Assembly (NCBI RefSeq): GCF_000238915.1
Contig: NZ_BAEG01000047.1
Location: 1-64,000 of the forward strand
Source of the DNA: Arthrobacter globiformis NBRC 12137
GTDB lineage: Bacteria; Actinomycetota; Actinomycetes; Actinomycetales; Micrococcaceae
Reading direction: 5' to 3'
DNA length: 64,000 bases
Shown here: positions 61,938 to 64,000 of the stretch, piece after piece
How the letters are laid out: each line of letters begins with the position of its first letter
Position numbering within the stretch: the stretch's first letter is position 1
Position numbers and translations under genes: made by a program
Notes under the pieces: model-generated
Told to the model about the DNA's origin: nothing
What the model saw: the letters and a program-made list of their open reading frames with translations, nothing else
Databases searched by the model: none

Positions 61938-63356
61938 GTGACTAGCGACCAGACCCGTACTTTTGACCTTTCGGCCTCGTTCAAGGCGTATGACGTCCGC
62001 GGCATCGTGGGCGAATCCATCACCGCTGAAATCGTCGAGGCCGTAGGCGCAGCGTTCGTTGACGTGCTTGGCCTTGAGGGGCAGACAGTCCTGGTCGGCG
62101 GTGACATGCGCCCGTCCTCCCCCGAATTCAGCAAAGCATTCGCCAGCGGTGCCGCCACCCGCGGAGCCAATGTCCAACTGCTGGATCTGATCTCCACAGA
62201 CGAGCTGTACTACGCGTGCGGAGCCCTGAACGCCGCTGGCGCCACGTTCACCGCGAGCCACAACCCTGCCGAGTACAACGGCATCAAGATGGCCAAGGCC
62301 GGCGCCGTCCCGATCTCCTCCGAGACCGGCCTCAAGGAAATCCAGGCGCTGGCCGAGCAGTACCTGAACACGGGCTCCATCCCCGCTGCCGAAACTCGCG
62401 GCCAGATCGGCGTCCGCGATGTGCTGAAGGACTACGCCGAGTACCTCCGCACCCTCGTTGACCTCTCCGGCTCGCGCCCCCTCAAGATCGTGGTGGACGC
62501 CGGTAACGGTATGGCCGGACTGACCACGCCGGCCGTCCTGGGCGACACGCTGCTTCCGAAGCTGCCCTTCGACATCGTTCCGCTCTACTTCGAACTGGAC
62601 GGCTCTTTCCCGAACCACCCGGCCAACCCCCTGGAGCCGGAAAACCTGCGCGACCTGCAGGCCGCCGTCGTCGAACACGGCGCGGACATCGGCCTGGCTT
62701 TCGATGGCGACGCCGACCGTTGCTTCGTCATCGATGAAAAGGGCGAGCCGGTCTCGCCGTCGGCCATCACGGGCATGGTGGCCCGCCGCGAAATCGCCCG
62801 TGCGAAGGCCCAGGGCGAGGCAAAGCCCACCATCATCCACAACCTCCTGACCTCCCGTGCGGTGCCCGAACTCGTCGCCGAGGACGGCGGCCGGGCCGTG
62901 CGCACCCGGGTGGGCCACTCCTTCATCAAGGCCGTCATGGCAGAGGAAGGCGCCATCTTCGGCGGGGAGCATTCCGCCCACTTCTATTTCCGTGACTTCT
63001 GGAACGCGGACACCGGGATGCTGGCTGCCATGCACGTGCTGGCCGCCCTCGGCGAGCAGGACGGCCCGCTTTCGGAGCTCGGCCGGGAGTACGAACCGTA
63101 TGTGTCCTCCGGCGAAATTAACTCCGAAATCGAGGACAAGGCCGGCGCCGTGGAGCGCGTCCGGGCCGATTTCGAGACCGAGGACGTGGCTGTGGACCAC
63201 CTGGACGGCAGCACCTTCACCGCCGCCGACGGCAGCTTCTGGTTCAACCTTCGCCCCTCCAACACCGAACCGTACCTGCGGCTGAACGCCGAAGCCACGG
63301 ACCGGGCCACGATGGAGCGCGTGCGCGACCGCGTGCTGGCCCTGGTCCGCAGCTAG
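61938..63356 (+). CDS. manB: phosphomannomutase/phosphoglucomutase
   Basis: A 472-residue alpha-D-phosphohexomutase. The phospho-serine is S107 in TASHNPAEYNG, the Mg-binding loop DGDADR lies at 256-261, the sugar-specificity loop is GGEHSAH and the phosphate-binding loop is RPSNTEP. It supplies mannose-1-phosphate and possibly glucose-1-phosphate. GTG 61938 follows TAAGAT by 7 nt, and longer in-frame extensions lie inside the divergent recQ 5' end. Confidence 0.94.
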   Translation: MTSDQTRTFDLSASFKAYDVRGIVGESITAEIVEAVGAAFVDVLGLEGQTVLVGGDMRPSSPEFSKAFASGAATRGANVQLLDLISTDELYYACGALNAAGATFTASHNPAEYNGIKMAKAGAVPISSETGLKEIQALAEQYLNTGSIPAAETRGQIGVRDVLKDYAEYLRTLVDLSGSRPLKIVVDAGNGMAGLTTPAVLGDTLLPKLPFDIVPLYFELDGSFPNHPANPLEPENLRDLQAAVVEHGADIGLAFDGDADRCFVIDEKGEPVSPSAITGMVARREIARAKAQGEAKPTIIHNLLTSRAVPELVAEDGGRAVRTRVGHSFIKAVMAEEGAIFGGEHSAHFYFRDFWNADTGMLAAMHVLAALGEQDGPLSELGREYEPYVSSGEINSEIEDKAGAVERVRADFETEDVAVDHLDGSTFTAADGSFWFNLRPSNTEPYLRLNAEATDRATMERVRDRVLALVRS

Positions 63357-63365
63357 GACAGCACC

Positions 63366-63848
63366 GTGGAATCACCCGACCTGTCCCCGGACCCGTCATC
63401 GTGGCGCGCATCCGTGCCGGAGTCCACGGCCACGGACCTGGAAAACCTTCTGGGCACCGGCATGGCGGCAGCCCAGGAGCAGCTTGAGCGGAGCGGCGGG
63501 TTCCTGCCGTTCGCCCTCGTGATGGAGAACGCCGGCGACGTCCGCCTGGTGGCGGTCTCGCCGGCGGACCCGGATGCCGACGGGGACGGCGAGTTCGACG
63601 CGGACGGGATGATCCGCGATGTCACCGAGCTTCTGCGCCAGCACCGGGACGAATTCCGGGCCGCCGCAATCGTCTGCGACATCACCCTGGTCGAGGAGGA
63701 CTCGGACGCCATCCACGTGGCCACCGAACACCGGGACGGCGCGGTTTTCGCAGCCGTCCTGCCGTACTCCCCGAACAGCGAGGGCACTGAGTGGGAGTTC
63801 GGCGACCTTGCCGCTGATTCCAACGAGCCTGTTATTTGGCCTGACTAG
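63366..63848 (+). CDS. conserved hypothetical protein downstream of manB
   Basis: A 160-residue acidic protein (MESPDLSPDPSSWRAS...EEDSDAIHVATEHRDGAVFAAVLPY...). It appears to be a single alpha/beta domain; no catalytic motif is recognised. The GTG start is 9 nt after the manB stop, so it is probably in the same operon. Confidence 0.7.
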   Translation: MESPDLSPDPSSWRASVPESTATDLENLLGTGMAAAQEQLERSGGFLPFALVMENAGDVRLVAVSPADPDADGDGEFDADGMIRDVTELLRQHRDEFRAAAIVCDITLVEEDSDAIHVATEHRDGAVFAAVLPYSPNSEGTEWEFGDLAADSNEPVIWPD

Positions 63849-63937
63849 ACCGGTCCGCAGCAGCGCTTTCACCCGGTCACGCGGTGCGCACAGACCACGC
63901 GATCCGCACCGGACGGACCGTGATTTGCACAGGCCAT

Positions 63938-63943
63938 TAGGCT
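63938..63943 (+). promoter_or_regulatory. -10 box of leaderless Rrf2-family gene
   Basis: TAGGCT, exactly 6 nt before ATG 63950. Confidence 0.5.
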
Positions 63944-63949
63944 AGAAGC

Positions 63950-64000
63950 ATGAAAATCAACGCCTTCGCGGACGTCAGCCTGCGCGCCCTCATGGTGCTC
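63950..64000 (+). CDS. Rrf2 family transcriptional regulator (partial, runs off the window)
   Basis: Only the first 17 residues are visible (MKINAFADVSLRALMVL). This matches the opening of Rrf2-type regulators such as NsrR/IscR (M-(K/R)-(L/I)-x-x-F-x-D-x-x-L-R-x-L-M). The rest lies beyond the right edge. Confidence 0.65.
   Translation, partial: MKINAFADVSLRALMVL

Noticed and set aside
61815..63200. A 461-residue minus-strand frame opposite manB
   Set aside because: Antisense shadow; manB has complete phosphohexomutase motifs.

Overview
The window is high-GC actinobacterial chromosome, most likely from the Micrococcaceae (Arthrobacter or Pseudarthrobacter type). I infer this from the content: a GlgE alpha-glucan pathway, CarD, a SenX3-RegX3-PhoU phosphate set, a bacterial proteasome activator ending in GQYL, an actinobacterial rRNA leader with a boxA-like element, and many genes whose -10 box sits 6-7 nt before the start codon (leaderless mRNAs). 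No database search was run; family names rest on motifs and recognised protein sequence.

Region 1 (1-14064) is alpha-glucan metabolism. At the left edge lies a minus-strand rRNA leader with two promoters; the 16S gene itself would begin off the edge. Next is a minus-strand operon glgE-treS-[maltokinase::glgB], where TreS makes maltose from trehalose, the kinase makes maltose-1-phosphate, GlgE polymerises it and GlgB branches the glucan. glgP (phosphorylase) is divergent. glgX (debranching) follows and is trailed by a secreted RNase Sa-like ribonuclease and its barstar inhibitor.

Region 2 (14177-31733) is mostly housekeeping: a nitrilase-family amidohydrolase, a 32-nt-period repeat array, rlmB, cysS, ispF/ispD, carD, regX3/senX3 with a PHO-box-like site, phoU, gpmA, a methyltransferase, a trans-sulfuration enzyme, tmk-holB, a secreted alpha/beta hydrolase and a HAD-family protein that lacks its nucleophile.

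Region 3 (31956-44854) opens with tRNA-Thr(CGT). It then holds accessory and stress genes: an Hpt-like protein without the phospho-acceptor His, lipoproteins, an SRPBCC protein, a DUF2975/XRE pair with a nested palindrome upstream, DUF805, an NTF2-like protein, a GlsB-type membrane protein, an aldo/keto reductase, bpa, a GNAT protein and ybdD-cstA.

Region 4 (45069-64000) has an ABC exporter with its PadR regulator and operator, a quinone oxidoreductase, tRNA-Ser(TGA), a VOC protein, an FAD/NAD(P) protein whose C-terminus is encoded by a copy of the 32-nt repeat, and an S9 peptidase. Next comes tRNA-Ser(GCT) with an IS481-like element inserted between the tRNA and its terminator, flanked by an 18-bp direct repeat. 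The window ends with an MFS exporter, a RecQ-phosphoribosyltransferase fusion, a phosphohexomutase, and the first codons of an Rrf2-family regulator.
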